Below are positions 38,776 through 51,044 of a DNA stretch of 64,000 nucleotides, in pieces; position 1 is the first letter of the stretch, and every line of letters starts with the position of its first letter. The stretch is from Fasciola hepatica. Taxonomy: Eukaryota > Platyhelminthes > Trematoda > Plagiorchiida > Fasciolidae. The stretch lies in assembly GCA_948099385.1 (NCBI GenBank), contig CANUEZ040000213.1, positions 2,031,001 to 2,095,000 on the forward strand, written 5' to 3'. A model generated the notes under the pieces. That model saw nothing but the letters and a program-made list of their open reading frames with translations. It searched no databases and had not been told where the DNA came from. The position numbers and the translations under genes were made by a program.

Positions 38776-39573
38776 TTACATGGGACAGTGGAATATTATA
38801 TGGAATAATGTAGTATTATCCTTCACAGGAAGCCAAGGAATCACTACACGGGTACGGCACACGACGTACTGTAGTGTTTCACATATTGCGCGCAGGTATG
38901 TACACTGTCTTAGTGAGTGAATACCACAAAAATGATAAAAGTCACATGAATGGTCAGTCATGTATACCGCAGACAACAGCCTATATATATTCTTTGTTTT
39001 TCGTTGATAAACGAGATCGCTCAACGGCAGAAGGGTTTTCTCACTAGAGTTAGTGAGACGGAATAAAACACAGTCACCTGAGAAAAAAGTCATAGTATAT
39101 GGTATGTAAAGTCTCCTCCATCTTCCCTGCAAATACGACTGATGCTGTTAGGCGATTGTCATATAAATTTGATGTGAGGTCTCTTAAGACTATTTCAGTA
39201 AAACCTCTCGTAAAGAGCAAACCTATACCAAGTATAATGTTGTCCTTTCCAAGTAAACCGAGTGAGTAATGGACAAGCAGTATCGAAGAGTTTTAAGTAC
39301 GTACTGGCGTACGAATGAATAAGCGGCAAACCGAGGAGCAGTGAATCACTGTAATTTATTAATTTCCAAGAATAATCGAGGCAGTTTCCCAACCGTCGTT
39401 TCGGCATGCGAAAACCAGTCTGACCGAGCCAAAATGACGTCATCGCCGTATTTGAACAGAGCAGCCGAGTGGGATACTTTTAAGTTGCAAATGTAGAACG
39501 ATAACAAATATTGAGGAAGAACAGTTCCTTGAAGAACTTTGACACTGATTAAGAGTGTTTAGCTAACCTTTTT
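38776..39573 (-). pseudogene. LINE-like reverse transcriptase remnant, unit 1
   Basis: This is the near-identical copy of 11093-11890, with the same two RT-like blocks ('VLQGTVL' and 'KYGDDVILA') on the minus strand and the same downstream frame breaks. The damage is therefore older than the unit duplication. Confidence 0.5.
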
Positions 39574-42222
39574 TCCGCATTTGGTACAGTATGTTCTACA
39601 CGGGCATTAGTCTTTCAAACAATAGGCAGTTAAAGCAACTAAACGACTCAAGCTTTTGAAAAGTAAGGTACTTGGCCTAAAGTAAAATGCTGATACTTAA
39701 TCTAGAAGGACACATCTAACGGATTTACATTGGTCACTGATGGAATTGGAAATGAAATTTACTAAGCTCGCTGCTGCTTCAGTTGTAGAAACTTGGGATA
39801 AGTCGCGAGGCAATGAAGCACTGCATATTCAATAATGATGAGCAGAGTAATATTCGAAGGAAATCCATGGCTCTCGTTCCGTTCCCGGTACGGGTATCAT
39901 TGTGGCTGGACGCCAACAGTCTGGGCTGGGAATGAGTCGAGTGAACGGTAATTACCGTAGTTATTTGTTCGCTGAGGCCCTGCTCCGTGTTTGTGTACTG
40001 CTGAAAGTAGACCACGTGCTTCAGCAGACATGACGAACTTGGTGAACTCGAAAAGCTTGAAAACCTGCTCGGGAATTTCTACACTTCACGATAGTCGGGA
40101 TGTCATTAGCATCGTCGTGTAACGAAGGTATTGGACATTTTATTGGTCTACGCCGAGGTCGTCAGACGGGTGGCCCTTCTGTTGGTCACAGAAAAGATTA
40201 CTCCCAAACCATATGTTCTAGAAGTGCAGAAAATTTCGGGATAAAATATAGTCCAGATTTTTGTTGGTAGTCAAGGAACCTCAAGTGTGTTGTATATTTC
40301 GAATGCTAATTACTCTTTCCTTCGCAATTGTTTTGGGATGAGTAAGATTACTCTTCTGAGATGGAAGTAAATCATTTTCAAAGGGCAGCAGATTTAACAT
40401 CAGTGTTTTATAGTTTCGACTGCGAAATTTTCTTTTGACTAAAGTTGTTGATGTTTTGGTTGTTGTTGATTAAATTTGTGTTGTGACCATGGAGTAGAAC
40501 CATGGAGAATTGAGACACGTCCTGCTGTGTCGTGTGGAATTTATATAAGTGGCAAGGCTACCAACTAAATCTTTTTGTATAGTTCCGTCTGTACCAATGG
40601 AGGCGTAAAACGTTTCCGATTTCCACCATGAATTTGTCTATGTCAGCCTTAGGTCAAGTTTCTTGGAGGCATGGCACATAAGTATTTCGGAATGCGTGAG
40701 CAACAGGTTAGAAGTTGGGTCCTTGACTTTGTCAAACAGAGAACGCACGTTGTTTCATATAACGCCGAGACTGTCAAAATCCGGCGGCGAGAGACCAGGA
40801 GCAGTGCGTCATCCGGCATTTTGCTTTTCTGCCCGTGATAGCACCAATTCATAACGATGTCGCTTGTCAGCTGGTAACCTGTGAGTTTACGAGGTCTTCT
40901 ATGGATGACTTAAATTGTTATGAATATCTGCGACAGGGCAACGTGGCAGTAGATGATTGCAACAATAAAAAAAAATATTGTCAGCAAAAGTGGACCAGAA
41001 AAGCAGCTCAGTCGTACATACGGCGAGTACAATATCATACCGTGTTGGGGCGAGGCAAACTATTGGTAGTTCAAATAGCCTGATGTGCAACGCTCATGGC
41101 TCATCACGAGACTCTCTGGGTTTTACCTGTGGGTAGATGGGACTTGTTGGATATACACTGCTGATGACTTCAAAAATGCCAGAAGTACAGCTCTTTCCTG
41201 CTAGTCACTGGTGATCTGAGCCTTGATAGCTCAGATGAATCATTTCATACGCTTTTGTATTTCTTGGTCCCACAGATAGGAAGTCAGCAGCAACAAAATA
41301 ACTATATAAGTATTTACAGCAACTAGTTCACCATACATTAATTTATCAAGTTTAGTATGAACTGTTCAATCTGGATCATTTTTCATGCTCTTGTTTTGTC
41401 TATCTGTCATCAGTAAATTGCTGGCAGTAATTATCCAACTATCCAGACCGGCATGTAAAGTTAAATGAGCTACTAGCCGGGATGGATGGAATCCACCGTA
41501 TTGCACCATATAATGATCGATTCCGTGATTGTCATCTTCCCAGCATAACTTTCGTCAAAGGCAATGGCTTTCTTGAGTATTTTCAATCAAATGCTTATTC
41601 ATCATTCCACCTAATTCTTTGCATTTTGTTTACAAACGGATTGATTTGACCAAGTCAACGTTTGTTTTTAATACACTATGGAGATGAATATTAAATAATA
41701 AAAAAAGAGTGCGAAGACACTTTAGACACAGAAAAATCGCTTGATACTATAATAATAAATTGCTTGGGTCCCCTAGAAGAAAATCGGCAAACTATAGTCA
41801 GAAGGATTTTTTGATGAGAGGGCTTGTCAGACCACTGAAAGCAACCAATAAACACTTAAAAACACAACCTTCCTGATACAAACTGGAACGCAGAAGCCAA
41901 TAGCATCAGATAGCACGATGTATTCCGGACCTTTTTGCTGCATCTTCACTAGTGCCTACTGCCGTCAATGTGATCATTCATAAATGGTGAATTGACCAGT
42001 ATCATAAGACCAAAGGCAAGCACACAACCTGAATCACACAACAAGGGTTTGCAACTAGAAACAGATTATCAAGGCAAAACTGACGTAATTAGCCGCTTTC
42101 GCGGTTTGTACTGTTGAGGTTAGTGATGGTTATTTGCTAACTCCTCCGCGTGTCTCAGTAGTCTTTGATTGTTTGTGACGCAGATGACGGTGATCGTCGT
42201 GCTCAAATAAACGCAGTGCTTA
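39574..42222. other. Unassigned interior of block V, unit 1
   Basis: This is the counterpart of 11891-14539, differing by single substitutions and 1-2-bp indels. No gene is recognised. Confidence 0.5.
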
Positions 42223-43615
42223 GTGTTCTGCAGGTTTTGTGTAACGGATAGTTCCAGAGTTCGGTATTCAGTCAGTTACGTCACCGATTTTGTTTCCGTC
42301 AACTCATCGCTCTTTGTGGCCAAACCGGAATGTGCTCGACCATTCGGTTACGCCATGGTCTCTTCGTTCTGCCAATGTACAGGTGGCTGCGCACCTGCAG
42401 TTTAATCAGTAAATGTAACTAGACATGGAGTGAACAGGCCGTGGTTTTTTCACCGACGGCATTTTCATCCGGGAGGTAGAGAAAATGATTACTTTTGCAG
42501 ATTATTAAGTATGAATAACTGCACAGTCGAAGGATCTGCTGGGTAGGCTGTTGATGCCATCACACCTGTAAAGTAACCAAAGGAAGGCCGTTACTTTTGG
42601 GACGATGGTGACCTTCGCTCTGTTCATATCCTTCATGTGCTAACCCCGGGCGGAAATCGATGGTCCATGCAAGCTACAATGGTCCACGTATAGTCGGTAG
42701 AGATTAGCTCGAGATACGGTTTTTCCCAAATTTTGTTCTAGGTGTGAGACAAATTTAACTGCCAGAAAGGGCCCCAGCGAACTACCCATGGCAGCTCCGT
42801 CAGTCAGTCGATATTCTTGTACGAGGAGATAGTATTTTACTTCCGAGATGCACAATGGTAATGATCGAAACAGCTTGTTATTTAGTAATCTAATGTTCAA
42901 GTCGTTATCATCGGGAAGTTGATGAACTATGTCAACGGCCTTCGGAATTGAGTTAATTGTAAAGAGTGACTTAACATTCATGGTGAGTAAGTAATTATTG
43001 TGAATGTTCAAATCTCTCAACAAGCCACATCTTTAATAACTATACTTCACCATGATTTTTCCAAATAAATACCTCACCGGTTTAAGCTGTTCCCCGAACC
43101 ACTTTGCCAGTTTGCGTTGCAAGGAGTTGGCCGTGGACAACGCTGGTCAAAATGGTATACCTTCATTGCGTACTTTTGGTAGGCCGTGCATATGTGGTAT
43201 ATGACTTACTGTACATTTTAGAACCTTGGCCGTGGATTCTGAGATAAGTTTAGCTTTTGCCAGGTCTGGTTGTGTCTTTATTTTTCTTTTATAGTTCTTT
43301 GGAGAAGTTAGTCTTAGGAACCGGTTTGAATTTTGTTTCATCTTCTAGGTTCATCGCCATTTTGTCTCTGTAGAATACTTTGTTCAGAACAGCTACGCTA
43401 GATCCCTTTTCTGATTGGAAACGTATCAATGCCGAGTTCCTTCTGAGCTGGTTTATGGCTTCGTAATGGTCTTTTGTCAATAGACAATTTCATTTGTGGT
43501 ACTCATTTGATACGCGTGCTCAAAATGTACCGGTTTTGCTTTGAACCATCCCACAGCTTCCTCACCCGTTAGTTGTTAGTCAGCTCTTCGAAGAATGATT
43601 CAAATCTGATCTGTG
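42223..43615 (-). pseudogene. PLE C, unit 1, with 468-bp internal loss
   Basis: This is the same element as 14540-16400. The GIY-YIG block (about 42290-42380 on the minus strand), the 'PKVTAFLWLLYRCDGI' region, motif C 'YVDH', motif B and the Asn-substituted motif A are all retained. The RT region between motif C and the GIY-YIG linker, equivalent to 14943-15410, is deleted; the junction lies within 'ctgtt', common to both ends. The inactivating changes are shared with unit 0 and so predate the duplication. Confidence 0.83.
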
Positions 43616-44749
43616 AGTCAATAAGAGTAGTTTATTTTGGAGGAACACACTAATTTACACCACAAGACAAAAGCCGATTCCTGTTATAGGAATCAAGTTG
43701 TGTTGTTTACTTATGGTCTTACGAGAATGTCCAATCAACCTCTTATAAATAATCACCTTCTCCGGAAAATGTACTGGTGAATATACAGATAAATGTTCCG
43801 GACTACACCTTGCGATCCAATTCTGTTGACCTCCTTCTTCAAATTACCACTTGATTTTCTTGAATTATGCCTTGTTACACATAGATGATTATCCACTGCG
43901 TACGTCAGTTTATATGCTCCTGTTAGACAAAGCAATGTGTTCGTGTAACATGAAACCCTTTTCGATTGAAAAACTGAGAACGACAACTAACCTGGTTTAT
44001 ACACGGACTGAGAGCGGCCGTGATTTGGTCGAACTAGACGAAGAACACTTCTGGCTTGGCAGATCTGATCAAACAGTCAGATCACAAGCAGCCGAACCAA
44101 AAAGGCAAACATCATAGAGAAATGGATCTCTTCTAGGTTGAACAACTCACAAAACCATCCCTGCAGGTCCCTGATCCATCACTTTCATGATTTACCACAG
44201 CTTCAACGTGAACTCTGTTAGTGAACGTCTTACCTCATTGTAGCTCATTATAAAAATTCAGAAAAGTCAGTTAACTCGGGAAGACCTCTTTCCGCTCACA
44301 ACGAAACAAGAATGGCTTTTGTATGCTTGATTTATACAACGTGATGTAATTAAACCTTGGATAAAACACCAAAAACAAGCTTGTTTTCTATCCTGGATCG
44401 TTTCAATGAATGACATGAGTAATGTTTTCGAATGGAAAAAGCAAGACACTTCTAAAAGAGTGGCCTGAATAAATTACCTTCAAATAGTGCTTTCTCCCAG
44501 TTGCACTTCACTGGCATTCGGAAGTATAACTTGAGCGATGAAGACGTGCCGTAAATTATTGTGATACTAACTCTCAGTTATCAGTCCGACCATGTAAAAA
44601 TTATCCATGTGATACTTTGCTACTTTCTCTTATACGATAAGATTCAGCATCTAGTGTCAACGCTTATTACCCACTGGAACTCCACGAAAGAATCTCACAG
44701 CTGTTTCGCTATCAGATGAATTTCAGATGCTTTGAATCCTAAAAGAAAC

Positions 44750-44793
44750 TACTACTACTAATACTAATACTAATACTAATACTAATACTACTA

Positions 44794-44829
<36 letters not shown>
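44750..44829 (+). repeat. CTA/TCTA microsatellite at the unit 1-unit 2 junction
   Basis: Imperfect CTA and AATACT repeats followed by about eight TCTA tetramers connect the end of block V to PLE A RT at 44828. The position inside the RT gene is the same as for 24703-24899, but here the sequence left of it is block V rather than PLE A. Confidence 0.92.
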
Positions 44830-46371
44830 GACAAATTCACCACAACACGAATTGGCCAAATGGCTGGAGAAATTGCTCGAGCCAGTTCATAAATCAATGG
44901 TCAGACACACTATGAAAGACAGTTTCGAAGTAGTAAAGCTTTTGGACCAGATCATTGTGAACGGGAAACACATGACTTCATTTGATTTCCAATCACTGTT
45001 TCCGAATGTTCCCGGTCGAAAGATCATACGTATCATCTGTGACCATGTGGAGCAAAACCAACTGAAAATCGGTATACCAGTATCAGTTCTGGTTAGACAA
45101 TTACTACTGTGCACAACAAACGTATCGTTCTCCTTCCTTGGTCGGGCTTACAGACAAATTGACGGTGTCCCAATGGGAACTCCATTGAGTCCCATTCTTG
45201 AACATGTATTTATGGCTCATCCTGAGGAAAAGGCGAGCAAATTCCTCCAACGTTCACAACTTTACAAACGATACGTTGATCATGTTCTAGTCATCACAAT
45301 AAGTCTAGAAGAGACAACATGGATTATGGATGAACTCGATCGCCTGCATCCCAATATACGATTTACGATGGAAGCAGAACGCGAAGATACACTGCACTTC
45401 CTCGACATTAAAATGACTAGGAAGAATGATGGAACAATAGCCAGATCTGTTTACCGAAAAGAAACTTGGACAAGCCAATGCTTGCAATTTGACAGCTTTG
45501 TGTCTGTGGAATATGAACGTGGTCTGGTCCGAACACTATTTCAAACAGCACAACATATCTGCACAGAAGACATGATTGACAACGAACTACGACAGCTGAA
45601 AGAATCTTTGACTAGAAACGCTTATCCCGATGCATTTATCGAAATGCACAACAAGCCTAAAGTGATCATCGAACGATTGAGATCCTCACACCGTCGGTGA
45701 AACAACGTCCACCTCTGTACACCAAATCGAATCTGATTTACCAATTTCAGTGTAGTTGCGGAGCCACCTACGTGGGTCGAACAGAGCGCCAGTTACGTAA
45801 CCGAGTGATTGAATATATTCCAAACTGGGTACAACGTTTTGTGATGCAATCAGGGTCAGATCAAAGCATAATGACAACGTTCGAAACCATAAGATCCCGT
45901 CGTCGGCCGTCGCTCGTCATCTTCTGATGACGCAACATCCAGCTGACCGAACCACTGCGTTTCGGGTCATTTACGTGGCAAAGAATACCAGGCTTTTGAG
46001 GTTTGTTCAAACCATTGCCATACATTGATGGAAACCTAATATTGTGTCAGCAGAAACAGTTCTTTGTTCATGTGTCTTTACCATGGTGACGTAACTTGAC
46101 TATTGAAATTTCCCCCATGTATTTGTTTTACATGGACTTATATAAACAGTGTGGTTGTGCAGTGTGCACCATGTTGAGATGCAGCGAAATCGTCCCCGGA
46201 CATGAATCGTGCAATGTTGCAACTGTGGCTTTTCTTTTCAAGATTATTTCGGGAAAAGCATGCCTAAATTTCCTCAGATCTCGTCTCCCGAAATCAACCT
46301 TTAGGTCTCTCGATGACCTAATCAGATTGAGATGTAAAATTGCCACGATTCAAGTACGTACTAATTTTCTG
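44828..46371 (+). pseudogene. PLE A, unit 2: RT with GIY-YIG and 3' tail
   Basis: A 290-codon open frame (44828-45700) covers RT from 'NSPQHELAKWL' through motif A 'TSFDFQSLFPNVP', motif B 'DGVPMGTPLSPILEHVFM', motif C 'KRYVDHVLVI' and the C-terminal domain 'PYDAF'-like region ('NAYPDAF'). The N-terminal domain and RT fingers are absent, cut at the microsatellite. A deletion of about 200 bp near 45668 joins 'KPKVI' to 'IERL' and shifts frame. GIY-YIG then follows in another frame at 45697-45927 ('YQFQCSCGATYVGRTERQLR'), with its Tyr intact, unlike unit 0. The 3' tail ends at block X. The final RT Asp is His, so polymerase activity is not expected. Confidence 0.9.
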
Positions 46372-46610
46372 GATCACTCAGTATATGTCGCTTCTCACTG
46401 GGGCCTATTCAGGAAATAAGGCTTATGTTGGATTTGTTCTGATTAGACTTGACGGTGCTCATGGTTTGAACGGGTTTCAGTGTCCGAGACATTTGATACA
46501 CTTCCGATTTGCTAACATATGCTTCACTACTCGGTTTATTTTAAATCCGCGAATCCGTGGCGGAAATCGGAGAACACAAGTCCAGTTTTGATTTTTGACC
46601 GATTTGAGTT
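46372..46610. repeat. Block X, unit 2
   Basis: This copy of block X ends in 'gatttgagtt', immediately followed by the gypsy 5' LTR. The remainder of the split site continues at 51590 ('ggttgaatttt'). Confidence 0.82.
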
Positions 46611-47065
46611 TGTAGGTACCTGTACACTTCCAACTTTTCCATGATTTTCAACGTCCCTTGGTGCGACACTCCTTTTATGTCCCGACGTTTCAACGTAAAA
46701 CACACACACCTTTTGAACGTCAACACCGCGAAATACAAAGAGGCTGTAAATAAATCTTTCATTCTGGCACGGTCTCATCTTCTGGTTTGGAGTGTCTTGG
46801 AATTATATCGGTCGGAACTAACTGAGTGAAACAAAACATTTTAGAGGCTTCAACGGCATCTCTTGGCACTTCGCTCAATACCATCCTGTTCGGTTCAACG
46901 GATGGCTGTCAGACCGAACTGAACTGAAGACATTGGCGGATATTGGCTCTTCGACGCTCATTTCCTGATCATAAGAACACTGAACAACTGTGAGTTTGAG
47001 TCACACTTTTTGTTTCATTTTAATTCCTAATGTGCATACCCGTTTGGCCCTTTTATCACCGCACG
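46611..47065 (+). repeat. 5' LTR of the gypsy element, 3'-truncated
   Basis: These 455 bp match the first part of the 545-bp LTR. The copy ends at 'accgcacg' and jumps directly to gag ('ttgtccaagcgcc'), equivalent to losing 5327-5640 of the unit 0 fragment. It differs from the 3' LTR at several positions, so the insertion is not very recent. Confidence 0.88.
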
Positions 47066-47850
47066 TTGTCCAAGCGCCTCCCTTTGACATCGCTGTTGAC
47101 GTGGAAGATCTCCTCGATCCCATTCCATTAGAAGCTCCTTACACGAAGCTTTAGGAAGCAGTCATTCAGCGTACCGGAAAATCAGCCCGAAAAATGCTCC
47201 GTGAACTGTTCACGTCGGTGGAGCTCGATGACCAAACTCCGTCCCAGCTTATGCGCCACATGCGGTCGCTACTTGCGGGACGGCAAATGGACGACGCCAT
47301 TTTCAGGAAGATATGGGTTGCTAAACTACCTCTCCCGATGCAGCTGGTCCTGTCAATGCTGGAACCCACTACTCCACTCGACAAGGTTGCGCAACACGCC
47401 GATAGAATAATGGAATGCTACCCGGCTGGTAGACCTTGCGTTCACATGACATCACCCGCCGAAACCACTCCGACGCACGAATCCCCTACGACATTACCAG
47501 TTCCTGCCGCAGATCGCCGTGCCGACGTTTCTCGCAGTCCTGATTCCCCATCCCATCACTCGCATATCGATAAGGACATTACGGACCCAAAACAAACCGT
47601 TCGCATGTTGTGAAATCAGGTCAGTGCAATGTGCAACGCATTTACTACTCATCAATCTGTGTCCACCGAAGTATATCATCGACCTGGATCACGGTCCAGA
47701 AACCGCCGATTACAAACCTGGTGTTGGTACCACCGCACATTCGGCTCCAAGGCACGCCGCTGTGATCCTCCATGTTCATTCCGCACTTCCACCCCACAGT
47801 CAAACGACCAGGCCAGCCAGTAACGGCGACGACTTCGGCTGGCCCTCCAC
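47066..47850 (+). pseudogene. Gypsy Gag with CHCC zinc knuckle
   Basis: The frame starts within Gag ('PPFDIAVDVEDLLDPIP') and continues through the capsid region ('LFTSVELDDQTPSQLM', 'FRKIWVAKLPLPMQ', 'LDKVAQHADRIME') to a proline/serine-rich linker. The nucleic-acid-binding knuckle is at 47722-47775: Cys-Trp-Tyr-His, nine residues, then Cys-Asp-Pro-Pro-Cys (C-x2-H-x9-C-x3-C). This CHCC form, rather than the usual CCHC, is the hallmark of CsRn1-type elements. Two in-frame stops (47152, where unit 0 has Lys, and 47611) interrupt it. Gag and pol are in different frames, with the pol frame opening near 47772. Confidence 0.87.
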
Positions 47851-49748
47851 ATGAAAGTCGCCTATTTTATATCGTTGACCGATCCAGTGGTCTTCGATTC
47901 CTTATTGATACCGGCGCCGAGATCAGTGTAATCCCCCCACCCAAACATCACAGCCTCAAACCATCTCACTTTACACTGCAAGCAGCAAACACAACAACTA
48001 TTGCTGCATTCGGCCAACGGTCCATCACTCTTGATTTACGCCTCCGACGCTCTTTTCAATGGGTTTTCATCCAGGCAGATGTCCAGACCCCCATGATTGG
48101 CGCGGATTTCCTCCCACATTTTGGCCTAACTGTGGACCTCAAAAATCGCAAGCTGGTAGATACCACAACCAAGCTTTGTGCAGTCGGCATTGGTAAATGC
48201 ACCAACTCCCTGGGTATTCAGCTGGCGATCCCGCAATCGCCGTTTGCTGACATTTTGAAGGAGTTTCCATCCCTCACTAAACCGTGTTAGCTCACCGACC
48301 CAGTCTCTCATGCTGTGCAGCACCACATCGCTACAAAAGGCCAACCTGTCCACTTTCAACCACGACGAATCAACTCCGACAAACTCCGTTTCGCACGACT
48401 TGAATTCGAACACATCATGAATTTTGGCATCATTCGACCGTCTTCAAGCCCATGAGCCTCGCCTTTGCACATGGTTCCGAAATCACCTGGTGATTGGAGA
48501 CCCTGTGGAGACTACCGTGCTCTCAACAACGTCACCGTCCCCGACAGGTACCCGATCCCACACATTCATGATTTTGCACAGAATCTCTCTGGGAAGACAA
48601 TCTTTTCCAAGGTTGACCTCGTAAAGGCATATCACCAAATCCCCGTGGCCGAAGAAGACATTCCCAGGACAGCCATCACCACGCCTTTTGGCCTGTTCGA
48701 GTTCATTCGCATGCCATTTGGATTGAGAAACGCTGCCCAGACTTTCCAACGATTCGTCGATGAAGTACTTCGAGGTTTACCGTTCGCGTTTGGCTACATC
48801 GACGACATCCTAATTGCCAGCGCCTCTCCATCAGAACATGCCAGCCACTTGCGTCAATTCTTTCAACGTTTCCAACAATACGGACTTCAGCTGAACCCTA
48901 GTAAATGCGTGTTCGGAGTTCTGTCCCTCGACTTTCTCGGGCACCATATCGATCAAATCCGTTTGACACCCCTCCTAGATAAGGTGCGCAGCATCCTGTC
49001 ATTTCCTGCACCTCAAACGATCACACAGTTACGACGTTTCTTGGGAATTTCGAACTACTACCGTCGCTTCATTCCCCATTGTGCGACCATCGTTTCACCT
49101 TTAACCGATCTTCTCAAGTCCAACGTCAAGACGATCGATTTCACTATCGAGGCCGAGACAGCTTTCACAGAAGCCAAAAAAGCTCTCGCAGATGCAACCA
49201 TGCTGCACCACCCACATTCGGATCCAAATACTTAGTTAATCCTAACGGCTGATGCATCAAATACTGCGGTCGGTGCAGTGCTTCACCAAATAGTGGACAA
49301 CCAGTTACAGCCCTTAGCGTTCTTCTCGCAAAAACTCCAGGCGGCACAGACAAAATACAGCACGTTTTCTCGTGAACTCCTGGCCATTTACTTGTCCATC
49401 CGACATTTCCGTCATCTTTTGGAAGGATGACAATTTCGTGTGCACACTGACCACAAAACCCTGACACACGCACTTCATGCCAAGCCTGACCGACATTCAC
49501 CCAGAGATATCCGCTATTTGGATTATATTTCTCAGTTCACAACAGACATCCGCTACGTGCGTGAAGTTGATAATGTTGTGGCTGATGCTTTATCCAGACC
49601 TGACATCAACACGGTGCAGACTAAATTCGATCTTACGGAGCTGGCAAACCTCCAGCGTGATGATCCATCTTTGCTCGAACTGCGCACATCCGCCAAACTC
49701 CAGCTCAAGAATTCTCTCCTACCTTCAGCCGATGGCACAGTCCTGTGA
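47772..49748 (+). pseudogene. Gypsy Pol: protease, reverse transcriptase, RNase H
   Basis: One frame carries all three domains. Protease: 'FLIDTGAEISVIP' (about 47895-47935) with its catalytic Asp, and 'MIGADFL' later. RT: '[13 protein letters not shown]' (48490), '[15 protein letters not shown]' (motif A, 48610), '[15 protein letters not shown]' (motif B, 48680-48725), '[11 protein letters not shown]' (motif C, 48795, intact YIDD) and 'FLGHHID'. RNase H: 'LTADASNTAVGAVL' (49240), 'SRELLAIY' (49370) and 'VHTDHKTL' (49440), keeping the acidic residues. Stops at 48288, 48453, 49233, 49428 and 49746 break the frame; several look like single-base changes from Trp codons. Active-site residues are otherwise conserved, so decay is mostly by nonsense mutation. 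Confidence 0.93.
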
Positions 49749-50977
49749 CTGTTCTACAGGTAACCCTCGTCCTATCGTTCCAACTTGCTACAGGAAGATC
49801 GTTTTCGATCATTTTCATTCTTGTTCCAATCCTGGTATCCGTGCAACTCGCAAACTCATTTCTGCCGGATTTGTTTGGCCCAATATGAATTCTGACATTG
49901 CATTATGGACTAAACAGTGTTTACAATGTCAGAGAAACAAAGTACACAAGCCACACTTTTTCTCCTCCCAGTACGTTCACCATTCCCGACTTCCGTTTCA
50001 CACATATTCACGTCGATCTTGTTGGCCCACTACCACCATCAAATGGACATACCCACTTATTAACCGTTGTTGATCGTTTCACACGCTGGCCGGTGGCATT
50101 ACCCATTTCCGACACCTCGGCAGAAAATATTGCGAAGGTACTACTCCAGCACTAGATTGCTACATTTGGTGTACCGTCTACCGTCACCACAGACCGTGGC
50201 AGCCAATTCCAGTCGACTTTGTTTCGTGAGTTCACTAAACTGCTTGGCTGTAAACACATCACAACAACTGCATACCATCCTTCGTCCAATGGCATGGTAG
50301 AGCGCCTACACCGTCAACACAAAGCAGCATTGATATCACAGCCAAACCCCAATAACTGGAGCGACAACCTGCCACTAGTTCTTTTGGGTCTGCGGTCATC
50401 AGTCAAAGACGACCTCCACAGCACGTCGGCTGAACTCGTTTTCGGTATCACCATATGCCTTCCAGGTGAGTATGTTCAACCCAGCACCGATGCCAATCCT
50501 AACCCATCCCAATTTTTCCAACAACTCGAAGACCGTATGTCACATCTTCGTCCCATACCCACTCGCTCGTCATCCACACACGTTTTTGTACATAATGATC
50601 TATATACGTCACCTTTCGTTTTTATTCGTAACGATACTGTTCGCAAACCACTCACACCACCTTATGATGGTCCATTTAAGGTACTTAGTAGCACAGACAA
50701 ATATTTCGTGGTTCAGAAAGCCGATAAGCCAGACACAGTTTCCATTGACAGACTGAAACCCGCGTATTTTGATACACCTCCGTCACCAGCAACACCGACA
50801 CTATCACCATCCACAGAAACACCACCAACACTTCCTGTTGATGATCCACCCTCTATCATCACACCAGACACTACACCACACCCGCCAGCACCACCACAGC
50901 AACAACCTTCCCTGGTAACCCGCCGTTCCGGCAGAAACGTTCGACATCCTGTCAGATTTCAAGACTTTGTTAGTTGA
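49749..50977 (+). pseudogene. Gypsy integrase with GPY/F module
   Basis: The zinc-binding part (frame 1, 49750-49965) reads 'FDHFHSCSNPGIRATRKL' and 'CLQCQ'; the second His of the HHCC motif is Asn. After a frameshift near 49970, the catalytic core follows in frame 2: 'IHVDLVGPL' (50010), 'VTTDRGSQF' (50190) and 'NGMVERLHR' (50295), giving an intact D,D-35-E triad, interrupted by one stop at 50153. The C-terminus has 'PPYDGPFKVL' and 'DRLKPAYF', the GPY/F module, then a proline-rich tail ending at 50977. I see no chromodomain. The last 30 or so bases of this tail also appear at 4788-4814. Confidence 0.92.
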
Positions 50978-51033
50978 CGCTTTCTTTCTTTCTATTTTAC
51001 TATCGAGCGTTTATTTTGTACAACAAACGCTCT

Positions 51034-51043
51034 GGCGGGGGAG
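51034..51043 (+). promoter_or_regulatory. Gypsy polypurine tract
   Basis: 'ggcgggggag' lies one base before the 3' LTR start and is identical to 4859-4868. Confidence 0.75.
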
Positions 51044-51044
51044 T

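Larger units (their letters stand above)
35906..44749. repeat. Block V, unit 1 (8.8 kb)
   Basis: This is the near-identical second copy of 8541-17436. Net differences are a 318-bp gain at 37480 (solo LTR plus target duplication), a 468-bp loss near 42625, roughly 80-90 bp gained near 44044-44140, and 1-2-bp indels. It ends in 'cctaaaagaaac' and turns directly into the CTA/TCTA repeat that begins unit 2. Confidence 0.92.
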
